Assembly (NCBI RefSeq): GCF_026213295.1
Contig: NC_079418.1
Span: forward strand, 11,622,380-11,686,379
Source of the DNA: Gadus chalcogrammus
Taxonomy: Eukaryota; Chordata; Actinopteri; Gadiformes; Gadidae
Length of the DNA stretch: 64,000 bases
Direction of reading: 5' to 3'
Position numbers and translations under genes: made by a program. The notes beneath the pieces were generated by a model that saw only the letters and a program-made list of their open reading frames with translations, made no database searches and was not told the DNA's origin. The first letter of the stretch is position 1; each line of letters starts with the position of its first letter. Shown here piece after piece: positions 1-9,990 of this stretch.

Positions 1-1257
<1,257 letters not shown>

Positions 1258-1544
1258 AATTGTGCTAATCCTCCACCCTGTGGCTCCATCATGTGTTTCC
1301 ATGGCGAGGAGTGGTGACCCCCAGCTCTGTAAAAGGTGGGGTTGGCGGGGGGATGCGGCATGGGGGTTAAACACTACCCACAGCCCCGCTGCTTTGATCT
1401 CACTGACTGCTGACGAGGCTGCGAGGCGAGAGGGAAAACGAGAAGAGGAGGGAGGAGAACAAAGGGAGATGAAGGGTGGAGCGGGGAGAGGGACAGCACA
1501 GCTGGAGAGCGAACAAGCTGGGGTTGAGGTGTGCCTGAGTGGGG

Positions 1545-1830
<286 letters not shown>

Positions 1831-2578
1831 CTGCTTCATGCACCATTGTCTTTCAAACCCTACAGTTAACCGGCTTCAACATCGTCCCCCTGTTTCCCGG
1901 CGCTGGGGGAGCCCAGGAAAGGACTCCCAGGTGGCGTGTAGCGACCAACATCGCTACAGCCCACAAAGCTATGAACCAGGAGTCGCTGATAAACGGAAAT
2001 ACTACAGAAAACCGCCCCAAGATGAACACAGGGACAATACAGTCCTTAGATAGGACAGGCCTGACAGCGATTCACAGGCTGTATATAATGAGCTGGAGTG
2101 ATTCCATAGTAAACCCCTTGCTTGCTCCTCTTTTATTTCCCTGCCTCCACTGAACTGAGCCAACCCCCCCCCCCCCCCCTCCCACACACCCCTCCACCAC
2201 CAGTGTATCTGTGTCTCAATCCCAGCGGGGGTGTCTCCCTCCCTCTCCACAGCTCCGATATTAAAGCTCCCCTCGCTGTTTACCCTCAGCAGGGATTACT
2301 CTCCAGCCTCATCCCTTCACATGCACCTTGTTCCCTGCTCTCCTTCACCGTTGCCGTGTGTGTACTGTGTGTGGGGGCTGTGTGTCCAGACCACGTTACA
2401 CATGTCTGCTTGCGTATGAATTCATATCATATTTGTGTGCCCTTCGAAAAGCACTTTATTATAATTTTTTATGTCTTTTTTTGTAAGCTGCCCTTCATCC
2501 TTTCATTATGTTCCAGAATATTGAAAGGCCAAACTCCTCGTCTTGATTTATGTATTTTGCAGGGGCGACAGCCCAGCA
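1831..2578. other. unassigned DNA with poly-C run
   Basis: No gene is recognised. A poly-C run of about 15 bases lies at 2166-2180 and is followed by C/A-rich sequence. Confidence 0.5.
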
Positions 2579-2607
2579 GTGTGTGTGTGTGTGTGTGCGT
2601 GTGTGCG

Positions 2608-2687
<80 letters not shown>

Positions 2688-2711
2688 CGTGTGTGTGTGT
2701 GTGTGAGTGTG
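2579..2711. repeat. (TG)n microsatellite with CG interruptions
   Basis: This is a TG repeat interspersed with TGCG and a CGCGCG block near 2677-2684. It is an alternating purine-pyrimidine tract. Confidence 0.97.
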
Positions 2712-3289
2712 TTGATTCCCAGTGATCCTAAGTGACTCTGGTTCAGCCCTCAAACCATGACTTTCAACAGGCATGAAAGTCACTTCTTTGCAATCCAAAT
2801 GACTCAAAGACGGACAGTACCAATACGTCATTATCAACATTCATCATGATTTATGAACCTAAAAAATATCTCTACTCCTGAAGGTTGAATCCATGTTCAG
2901 CCCTTCACAACAGCGTCCCGCTCAGAAACTTTTTTTTGCACGGTGAATTGTTTGTTTTTTCACATCAGTTTCACGTCAGTGGAAACTTGTTGTTTGTTTG
3001 TTGACTGTCTCGTCAAGTCGTTTGTTCCTGGCAGATTTGTGTGCCTGCACCTCAACAAGACACATCCCTGTGTGGTTCGTGAAGTGGCCAATAGAAGTCT
3101 TCAGATTCTGATCTCATTCGGTCAGTTTTCCCAGTTTTAAGGCTGTGGTTTCTTATACATCTTCTCATGAGTGCTACTGGTTCCTACAAAAGTACTACAC
3201 TTGTATCTGGTTGTTTGGGAAACCTTGGTAACCCAGCACATTGATATTAGGAATGTAAATTGCTGATACTGTGGTGAGCAGCTAGGAAT
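2712..3289. other. unassigned non-coding DNA
   Basis: I see no domains, repeats or terminal motifs that I can name. Confidence 0.4.
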
Positions 3290-3324
3290 GACCAGACGGC
3301 AGCCCAGGTTAAGGCAATTCGCAC

Positions 3325-3470
3325 ACACCGTACGACCCTGAGAGTTGCCTTGATTTTACACACCAACACACACACAAAACACAAATTACAGCCCACAACC
3401 ACGACTGCCTCGGTTGTGGCGTCAACCTCCCAGGATCCTTTGCGGTACCCGGACCTTGCGACACCGCCCC
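3325..3470 (-). repeat. LTR-like block, 3' copy of the decayed Gypsy
   Basis: This block shares an ordered set of words with 8278-8412: an ACAC-rich stretch, GCCTCGGT, then CCTCCCAGGATCCTTTGC followed by an ACCGGGAC-like word. The two copies are in the same orientation and flank the gag and protease relics. LTR identity is inferred from this arrangement. Confidence 0.5.
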
Positions 3471-3589
3471 CACCTAAGGGGTCAGTCTCACAACCGGTTG
3501 CGGCACAGTGGAGCAGACTCCTTCCCTCCGGGGCAGCGCGCCTCCCCCCGGGTGTGGGCGCCCGCCTCTGGCAGCGGGCAAAATCGGCC

Positions 3590-3830
3590 CTCCTCCATCT
3601 AACCACAGAGTTGGATTGGATGTCGGCAAGCCAGAACTCGTGCTCCACCTCCCGGTCTCCCACCCGGACAATCGACCACTTCCCTCCCCCTCATCCCGGT
3701 CTGCTCGCCCGTCTCCATCGTCAGCCAGACGTTGGTTGGCGTGCATGCCCCCCAGGAGGAAGCCAGGCGCACCAGGGAGACGGTGGACCCCGGTGTCTAC
3801 AAGCGCACGGCAGGGTCAACCATCGAGAGT
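3590..3830 (-). pseudogene. pol: retroviral-type aspartic protease relic (Gypsy)
   Basis: Reading the minus strand, LVDTG lies at 3789-3803 and is preceded by a Cys-Arg-Ala. Further downstream, in a shifted frame, is HEFWLADIQ (about 3620-3650), a conserved stretch after the flap in fish Gypsy proteases. The two parts are in different frames, so at least two frameshifts separate them, and the usual ILGLD strand is not in frame. After the protease the sequence runs into the LTR-like block, so the rest of pol is missing. This is a non-functional remnant. An unrelated GC-rich sequence is the alternative, but the co-occurrence of both motifs in the correct order makes that unlikely. Confidence 0.6.
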
Positions 3831-4261
3831 GCAGCCAACATACAGGCCCCCGATGCGGCCCGGCCGACCAACCCGACCACCAGTCCTGTCCAGGGGCCTC
3901 ATTTATAAAGGTCTCTCCGCACGAAAATGTTGCGGAAACAGGGAGGAAATGTGCATACACATCTTTCACCGCCAACAACGTGATTTATAAAGGACATACA
4001 CCCATTATGAAATATTAATTCAGGAAATATGATGTTCACACTAAAACCTTTCAAGTCACAATCATTGGCCAAACCAACTGCGTCACTTAAGTTTCATTAA
4101 TTAGCCTGATACATATAGGCCTACATCCAATTAACCAATAGGCTTTAGTAATTAATTATCCTATGGGCCCAATGGCCTATAAATAATGGTCCTGTTGGCG
4201 TCAGTATTTTACCAAGCAAAAATATGGCAGCTTTGGCGTTGCTCGAGGATTTGGCGCAGGG

Positions 4262-4330
4262 TATAATAATAATAATAATAATACATTTTATTTATAATGC
4301 ACAAAGTGCTTCAGAGAAAAAAATACCAAG
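4262..4330 (+). repeat. (TAA)n-bearing insertion within transposase N-terminus
   Basis: An ATAATAATAATA run followed by a CATTTTATTTATAATGC-like word interrupts the transposase reading frame between LAQG and the FRGHHD region. The word resembles a widespread fish repeat tail, so this may be a short insertion. The boundaries are approximate. Confidence 0.5.
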
Positions 4331-4922
4331 CGCTTTTCCGAGGCCACCATGATTTCCTGGCCCATGATGATCCATGGTTAGTAAGTCGTTTCAGGTTACC
4401 TAGAGCCAATCTCTTGGACATCTGTGCTGAATTGGCACCAACTTTAGAATGCCACACTCGTCGGAATAGGTCCATACCTGTGCAGGTACAAATGTTGACC
4501 ACTCTTGGATTTTTGGCTACCTGGGATGTTCCAGCAGGAGCTTGCCGATTGGTTCGGGATATCACAGCCATCACTGAGCACGCTTATGCCAGCCGTGTGG
4601 GATGGTTTGTTTAAATGGACCCCCTGCTACATAAAGTTTCCTTATACTGCTGTTGAACAGGCCAACATTTCCGGTTTTCCTAATGTAATCCGAACTATTG
4701 ACGGCACAAATGTTGCTATAATAGAAAAGACTGATGATGAATATGCTTACGTGAATCGGAAGCAGTACCACTACCAATACCAAATTATCTGTGATGCAGA
4801 CATGACATTATTAAATGTCGTGGCTCGCTGGCCTGGCTCAACCAACGACTCATTTATGTTGCGAAAAAGTAGTGTAGGAAGAAGGCTCCAGGCTGGTGCT
4901 GTGCAGGATGGGTGGCTTCTGG

Positions 4923-4993
4923 GTAAGGGCATTTTTGGTTGCGTAAAACTTATCTAGAGGGGTTTTCTAACAAAACTTCAACCTACAATGCAG
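4923..4993 (+). other. predicted GT-AG intron in Harbinger transposase
   Basis: GTAAGG at 4923 and ATGCAG ending at 4993 bound a 71-nt segment. Removing it fuses LL to GDCWYPL in frame, which restores the conserved LLGDxxYPL block of the family. Both splice sites look canonical. Confidence 0.75.
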
Positions 4994-5214
4994 GGGATTG
5001 CTGGTATCCCCTGTCAAACAGGCTCCTCACTCTCTTCCCCAACCCACAAACCGAAGCTCAGAATAGATATAATGCTGTTCATGCCCGCGGCCGGGTGGTG
5101 GTTGAGCGCACCATTGGGAATTTGAAATCCTGATGGAGGTACCTTGACAAGTCCGGAAGAATACTTTTATATAAACCTGAAAAGGTTTGCCATATTATCA
5201 GGGCATGTTTTGCA

Positions 5215-5580
5215 CTACATGGCACAGAGGAACGGAATTGCTGCACCTGCTCCCAGATCGCTGCCAGACGAGATGGACGCACACGCCGTGAATGAGGAGC
5301 ACGCTCCTAGAGCGGTTGTATTGTGCGGACAAGTGATGCAGCGTTCATGGACAAGACACAAGATATACTTTTTCTGATCTTTTATTGCACAACATATGTC
5401 GGTCAGCACATTTGTGAAATTGCGCACTTCGGCAGTTAATTGACCAATGGCCTCGATTATTTCTTTCTGTGACTGCAGCCCTGCATTAGAAAGGACACTG
5501 GCCGAGGTCACGGGGCCATGAGGTGGAGTGGTGTGGTCGCTGGAGCCTGGCAAAAATGGGGGGACATCGATGAAAAACAT
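5215..5580 (-). pseudogene. candidate second Harbinger ORF (Myb/SANT-like partner), C-terminal exon
   Basis: This is a 121-codon minus-strand frame, convergent with the transposase. It contains the amphipathic stretch EIIEAIGQLTAEVRNFTNVL. Vertebrate Harbinger elements usually encode a second Myb-like DNA-binding protein that helps the transposase enter the nucleus, often in this convergent position. A TTTTTGCCAG acceptor-like site precedes GSSDHTT, so translation from the upstream Met may be incidental and this may be a last exon. No Myb domain is visible here. The call rests on position and composition, so it is tentative. The 3' part overlaps the transposase tail on the other strand. Confidence 0.4.
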
Positions 5581-5663
5581 TATTGTGATTATTTTTTTTG
5601 CTATGCTAGAAGGTTTTCAAAGATCGATAGGGAGTTCTAAACTCATAGAATAGCCAGGCCTTA

Positions 5664-6566
5664 TGGCCAGTTCAGACTACACGATTCAGACATTCCTCCA
5701 CGATTTAACATGTCACCCTATACGATCACAGAGCCAGGAAATCGGGCCTTGTCTCGTCGTAAGTCTGGCCACACTGCAAGATTCGAGGGTGCGATGCTCT
5801 CTACTTTGTATCATTCACGTTTGCAAGATATTTTGAAAATCTAAGATTTAGAACTAACATAAATGCTTTTTACATTTTTGTCATAAAGGTTCCAGTAGTT
5901 TTTATATCTGCTCAATGCGGCAATTCCTCACAGTAGTTGCGTTGCGCGTGACATGAACTATACAAAGTAGAAGCAGCAACAACGTAGCCCAGCAACAAAG
6001 CGTCAACAATGGATCCAGAGTACCTAGCACTAGGCATTATGCTGACGGTCCTCTGCACAGAGACGGAAAGGAAGAAAAAGAAGAAAAGATTGTGGACTCG
6101 TTCTTTGGTTGAAAATGCAGGGACGTTGCTGCCACATTTCCACCAAAGTTGTCTCCTTTATATTGCTCCATTTTCTATCGTTTTCTTTATTAGCATTCTT
6201 CTTGTTATTGATCGCATTCATTTTTGCAGTAGTTACTCCTACTCAGCGTAGTGCAGTGAAGTCAGTTGGTAAACACTGCGCCTGAGCTCCAGCTGTTCGC
6301 TGGCTTCCCTCACGCAACTGGGGCGTGGTTCCCTCATGTCAACAATGTATACGTCATGCGATTCCCCAAAAAATTCTGACATGCCAAACTTTTCGTCGTG
6401 GGGTTTTCGAACGTCGCAGACGAAAACATTGCAGATCGCAAGCATGTCACATTACAAGATCTCGTCTCGTCGCCGACCTGTCAAAATCGTGTACGATTCG
6501 AAAATTTGTCTGCGACGAAAGAATCGGGGCAAAATCGGGCTGAAATCGTGTAGTCTGAACGGGCCA
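5664..6566. mobile_element. PIF/Harbinger-type element with TTA target duplication
   Basis: The termini TGGCCAGTTCAGACTACACG (5664 onward) and CGTGTAGTCTGAACGGGCCA (ending at 6566) are inverted repeats with few mismatches. TTA lies directly outside each end (5661-5663 and 6567-6569). The length is 903 bp. TTA duplication is typical of PIF/Harbinger. The element retains a fragment that may be the start of a transposase (6009-6251) and is otherwise non-autonomous. It sits at the damaged right side of the HARBI1-like element, giving a nested arrangement. Confidence 0.8.
6009..6251 (+). pseudogene. possible transposase N-terminal fragment inside the 5664-6566 element
   Basis: This is an 80-codon frame beginning MDPEYLALGIMLTVL, then a Lys-rich run followed by RLWTRSLVE. 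PIF-type transposases often begin with a short hydrophobic segment followed by a basic run and an RRWWVRP-like word, so this may be the surviving 5' end of the source transposase. The rest of the frame is hydrophobic and unlike a nuclease. The assignment is weak and depends on the element's TTA-flanked termini. Confidence 0.35.
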
Positions 6567-6788
6567 TTAGATGGCCGATTTGCCTGAGCAATGTGTGAAA
6601 GGCTACATAAAAAAAATAAAGAAGTTGTGAGTGTGGTGACTGATGGCATACAAGGCCAAATAACAACTTTGTATAAGGGAGGGTCCCAGTCCAGGAATCA
6701 CGCTCTTGATAAGGAACCAGCTGCGTATTAGGCATGGGCATGGACAGTGGAGAAGCCCAGCGGAAGAGACAGATCAAAGGCCCCGAAT

Positions 6789-7463
6789 GAGGAGTACCCA
6801 GCAGTATATTGTGTTACCATGAAGGAGGAGTACCCAGCAGTATATTGTGTTACCATGAAGGAGGAGTACCCAGCAGTATATTGTGTTACCATGAAGGAGG
6901 AGTACCCAGCAGTATATTGTGTTACCATGAAGGAGGAGTACCCAGCAATATATTGTGTTACCATGAAGGAGGAGTACCCAGCAGTATATTGTGTTACCAT
7001 GAAGGAGGAGTGCCCAGCAGTATATTGTGTTACCATGAAGGAGGAGTACCCAGCAGTATATTGTGTTACCATGAAGGAGGAGTGCCCAGCAGTATATTGT
7101 GTTACCATGAAGGAGGAGTGCCCAGCAGTATATTGTGTTACCATGAAGGAGGAGTACCCAGCAGTATATTGTGTTACCATGAAGGAGGAGTACCCAGCAG
7201 TATATTGTGTTACCATGAAGGAGGAGTACCCAGCAGTATATTGTGTTACCATGAAGGTGGAGTGCCCAGCAGTATATTGTGTTACCATGAAGGAGGAGTA
7301 CCCAGCAGTATATTGTGTTACCATGAAGGAGGAGTGCCCAGCAGTATATTGTGTTACCATGAAGGAGGAGTACCCAGCAGTATATTGTGTTACCATGAAG
7401 GAGGAGTACCCAGCAGTATATTGTGTTATCATGAAGGAGAAGTAACAGGCAGTATATTGTGTT
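6789..7463. repeat. 36-bp minisatellite, 18 full copies plus a decayed one
   Basis: The 36-bp unit (GAGGAGTACCCAGCAG, then TATATTGTGTTACCATGAAG) repeats head to tail from 6789 to 7436, with a partial copy to 7463. Most copies differ only at a TAC/TGC position and one or two other sites. Because 36 is divisible by three, long frames stay open on both strands. The plus frame reads EEYPAVYCVTMK in each unit, and one minus frame reads MVTQYTAGYSSF. I regard these as a by-product of the period and not as a gene. Confidence 0.95.
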
Positions 7464-7639
7464 TGTGATGATGTGTGGAACTCAATCGGACGGTCAGGCC
7501 GAAAAGTTTTGTTTCTGCTCTACTCTACATCCACACATATTGATTTATTCTGTATGCTTTAAACGTCATAGAATTAATTCCCTTAAACGTAATTCCCAGC
7601 GTGCAGTATCTGAATCAATCCTCTAGCACCATCCTCGGG

Positions 7640-8040
7640 AATCGAATAGACGCTGTTGAACGCAACACCCTGCAGGAGGGCATGGAAGGCTAGATCCTCC
7701 CGTGCAGCAGGGGGGGAGTCTGGTTACCCATGTTGGGCGTAGAGGACATCGGGGGCATAAGCCCACAGGCTCTGCTCCTCCCGGTGGCGGCGACCAGCTA
7801 GATGCTCCCGGCTCTGGTGGGCTGAAGGTCCGCTGGCCAAACCGCCTCACCAGTGCCCTGGTCAGGGCTTGGATGTCTCACTGGTCCGCCAGGGCCAGGT
7901 CAAGCAAGACCGGCACTGCCGTCCCCTCAAACGCCAGGGAGAGCCGGACGCCCACCTCCCCGGCATCCCAGCCCTTGTGCCACGCAGCAAGATGGAACTG
8001 GGCCATGAATGGCCCCAGCGGCGTCAGCCCGGACATCTTG
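7640..8040 (-). pseudogene. gag: Gypsy gag relic
   Basis: The minus strand encodes FMAQFHLAAWHKGWDAGE (about 8010 down to 7955), then VLLDLALADQ, a TGA stop (7878-7880) and ALVRRFGQRTF. After a frameshift near 7805 come EEQSLWAYAPDVLYAQ and ALLQGV. This order matches the capsid-like retrotransposon gag domain (the FxxQFxxxAxxxGWxxxE ... LxxRFG ... E.L..YA.D...L core). At least two stops and one frameshift make it non-functional. It is the 5' coding part of the decayed Gypsy, and the LTR-like block lies about 240 bp upstream in minus-strand direction. Confidence 0.65.
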
Positions 8041-8277
8041 GAAGCTTGTACGGTGTCCTTGCCACCAGTGGGGTCAGGGGGGGGAGGGGGGTTTGACGGC
8101 AGTCAGTTCTCTGCCGATTCTGCCTACTAGCCAATAGCCACTGAGCCCCCGTAAGGCAGGGGCCATTACAGCGGGTCGCAACTGCCCCCTCCTCCCTGGG
8201 CTCACCCAGAGGGTTCAGCCACTCTGGGAATCCCCACTCCATGTCCGCAGGCCACATCCCAGTTGGGAGCCTAGTCG

Positions 8278-8412
8278 GGCCCCGTACACCGCCCGACCCA
8301 GAGAGCTGCCATTATTTTACACACACACGAAACACACATTACTCCCAACAATGCCTCGGTGGCGGTGACTGCCTCCCAGGATCCTTTGCAGGACCGGGAC
8401 TTGGCGACCACG
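8278..8412 (-). repeat. LTR-like block, 5' copy of the decayed Gypsy
   Basis: This is the counterpart of 3325-3470. It carries the same ACAC-rich run, CCTCGGT, and CCTCCCAGGATCCTTTGC followed by ACCGGGAC, in the same orientation. A further shared word, AGACGTTGGTTGG, occurs at 8457-8469 and at 3726-3738. Confidence 0.5.
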
Positions 8413-8475
8413 ACCATGATTGTAACAATATGCTTTGTTTGTTTTCAACCTCACCTAGACGTTGGTTGGTTAGCT

Positions 8476-9237
8476 AAGGACAAATGTGCCTCAATTAACA
8501 TGAATGTTAAGCAAACAATTCACATTATAGACCACCAATGAAAATACAACGTGTTTATGTGATTATTATTATTAACAGCATTAACTGCTAGAATTATTTT
8601 CCTTAATTAAACGGTTGTGATGTAATGTTGGAATATTCACCTCTGGTAAATAACAACAGTGGGACCACGCCAACTCATTCTGTCGCTCCGAAAAACAATG
8701 TTCTAATATGACAAATAAATACCAATCTCTTCAACTGCGTTTAACGTGTCCGACATTTTCTGAATCATGACTGGGTTGCATGGGTAGGGTTTCCAAACTG
8801 TCTTAATGAACGACGGCATATGGCATAACGTCCGTATTCCTAGCACTTCTTCCTGGAAATTATTAGATTCGTAAATCTCCCCAAAAAGTTTTCCCTTGGT
8901 GTGTTTCCTTCATCATTTTTTATTATTTAATAAAAGGGAGAAAAAAAAGTAATCTAACCTATTAAACAAGCCATTAAAGATGATCTTTGTCATTTATAGA
9001 GGGATACAATGTCCCCATACTGATAGTCCCAATTCACTCCAGAATATTGAAAATAGTATTTCACTAACTCCGAGTGCCACAGCCAATAGGGTAACTTCGG
9101 ATAAAGGATACGTGTCCATACTAATGTTTGTGTGCATGCGTGCACGTTTGTGTGTGCGTGTTTGTGTTCATACTCATTTACTCCAACCCAGTATGATAAT
9201 GTAGAAACAGGATTAAGAAATCACTCAGAGTGTTCAA
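8476..9237. other. unassigned AT-rich DNA
   Basis: No gene or repeat that I can name. An AT-rich stretch with AATAAA-like words lies near 8925-8950. Confidence 0.4.
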
Positions 9238-9435
9238 ATATGTGTTTGTGTGTAAGCCATGTTTTTTTGTGTGTTTGGGAGTTTGTGTTTGTGTGTGTTT
9301 TCTGAGTGTGTGTTTTAGTGTGTTTTTTTGTGTGTTCCTTTGTCTGTGTGTGTGCTTCCGTGTGGTAGATCCTTTTGTGTGTGGTATATCTATGTGTGTG
9401 TGTTTGTTTGTGTGTTTTGTGTGTGTGTTGGATTA
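9238..9435. repeat. degenerate GT/TTTG-rich tract
   Basis: This is imperfect GTGTGTTT sequence with many interruptions, consistent with an old, decayed microsatellite. Confidence 0.7.
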
Positions 9436-9958
9436 ACAGCATGGTTCCAGTTTGTGTCTAAACACACACTCTCTCAACAGATGTATCATTTACCCACTGG
9501 TGGGTAAATGAGGGCTGTACATGTGGGCTGAAATATAGCATTGTTGCTGCCTATCTCTCTGTTTGTCTCTCTCTCTCCCTCTGCATTACAGACCGAGGCT
9601 TTGTCTTCACAGTTGGAGTTGTGTATTCAGGGGGCTTCTATACTCTCTCTGCTTGTTTTCGCCCGGCTTTGTGTCTAATCTCCAGTTTTCCCTCCTACAG
9701 ATGTACACGATCTTAAAAACCAATATTCTGAACGAGGATGTTGAGCTCCAGTTCCTGCATCTATCGCTACACAGAGTCTAACCTTCTTTTGTTGAAATGG
9801 CAGAGATTTGATTTAAAAACCAAGCCAGACGGATGTTTCTCTGGTGTTTTATTATGGTCTGTCGTGAGTACTTTCTTCCTTCTCAGACGCAGGGTGGCGG
9901 AGCGGTGTGGTGTCGTGCGAGGCCAGGATCTGATCCCTGCAGAGCCCCAGAGATCAGA

Positions 9959-9990
<32 letters not shown>

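Larger units (their letters stand above)
4224..5377 (+). pseudogene. HARBI1-like (PIF/Harbinger) transposase pseudogene
   Basis: This is a DDE nuclease of the DDE_Tnp_4 type that would cut and join Harbinger ends. The start at 4224 (MAALALLEDLAQG) fits the family. An N-terminal part follows in a second frame (SRFRLPRANLLDICAEL). After a shift near 4520 come ISQPSLS, the first catalytic Asp in RTIDGTN, and the second in RWPGSTNDSF. A 71-nt GT-AG intron leads into GDCWYPL and the catalytic Glu in VVERTIG. Defects are a (TAA)n-containing insertion at about 4262-4330, the 4520 frameshift, loss of a few residues before GFPNVI, a stop at 5131-5133 and a frameshift near 5215. The gene is clearly inactive, but the family assignment is secure by motif order. 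Confidence 0.85.
3893..5660 (+). mobile_element. PIF/Harbinger DNA transposon with HARBI1-like and second ORF
   Basis: The left end GGGGCCTCATTTATAAA at 3893 matches the terminus I know from vertebrate Harbinger elements. It directly follows CAG, a plausible 3-bp target site. Inside are a plus-strand transposase pseudogene and a convergent minus-strand second reading frame, the usual two-gene layout of the family. I could not find the matching right terminus. The element runs into another TTA-flanked element at 5664 and its right end may be lost or lie beyond it. It inserted between the gag and protease relics of the older Gypsy. Confidence 0.7.
3290..8475 (-). mobile_element. decayed Ty3/Gypsy element, split by later insertions
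   Basis: Three lines of evidence place one old Gypsy element on the minus strand. A gag-like relic lies at 7640-8040. An aspartic protease relic lies at 3590-3830 with an intact LVDTG core. A similar non-coding block in the same orientation occurs at both ends (3325-3470 and 8278-8412), as expected for LTRs. Reverse transcriptase, RNase H and integrase are not visible between the protease and the 3' LTR-like block, so an internal deletion is inferred. A Harbinger element and a minisatellite lie between gag and protease. The outer limits are approximate because the LTR ends have decayed. Confidence 0.6.

Noticed and set aside
6747..7468. A repetitive secreted or structural protein of 12-residue units
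   Set aside because: All long frames, on both strands, follow from a 36-bp period divisible by three. There is no signal peptide, no codon-position bias in the variants and no flanking exon.
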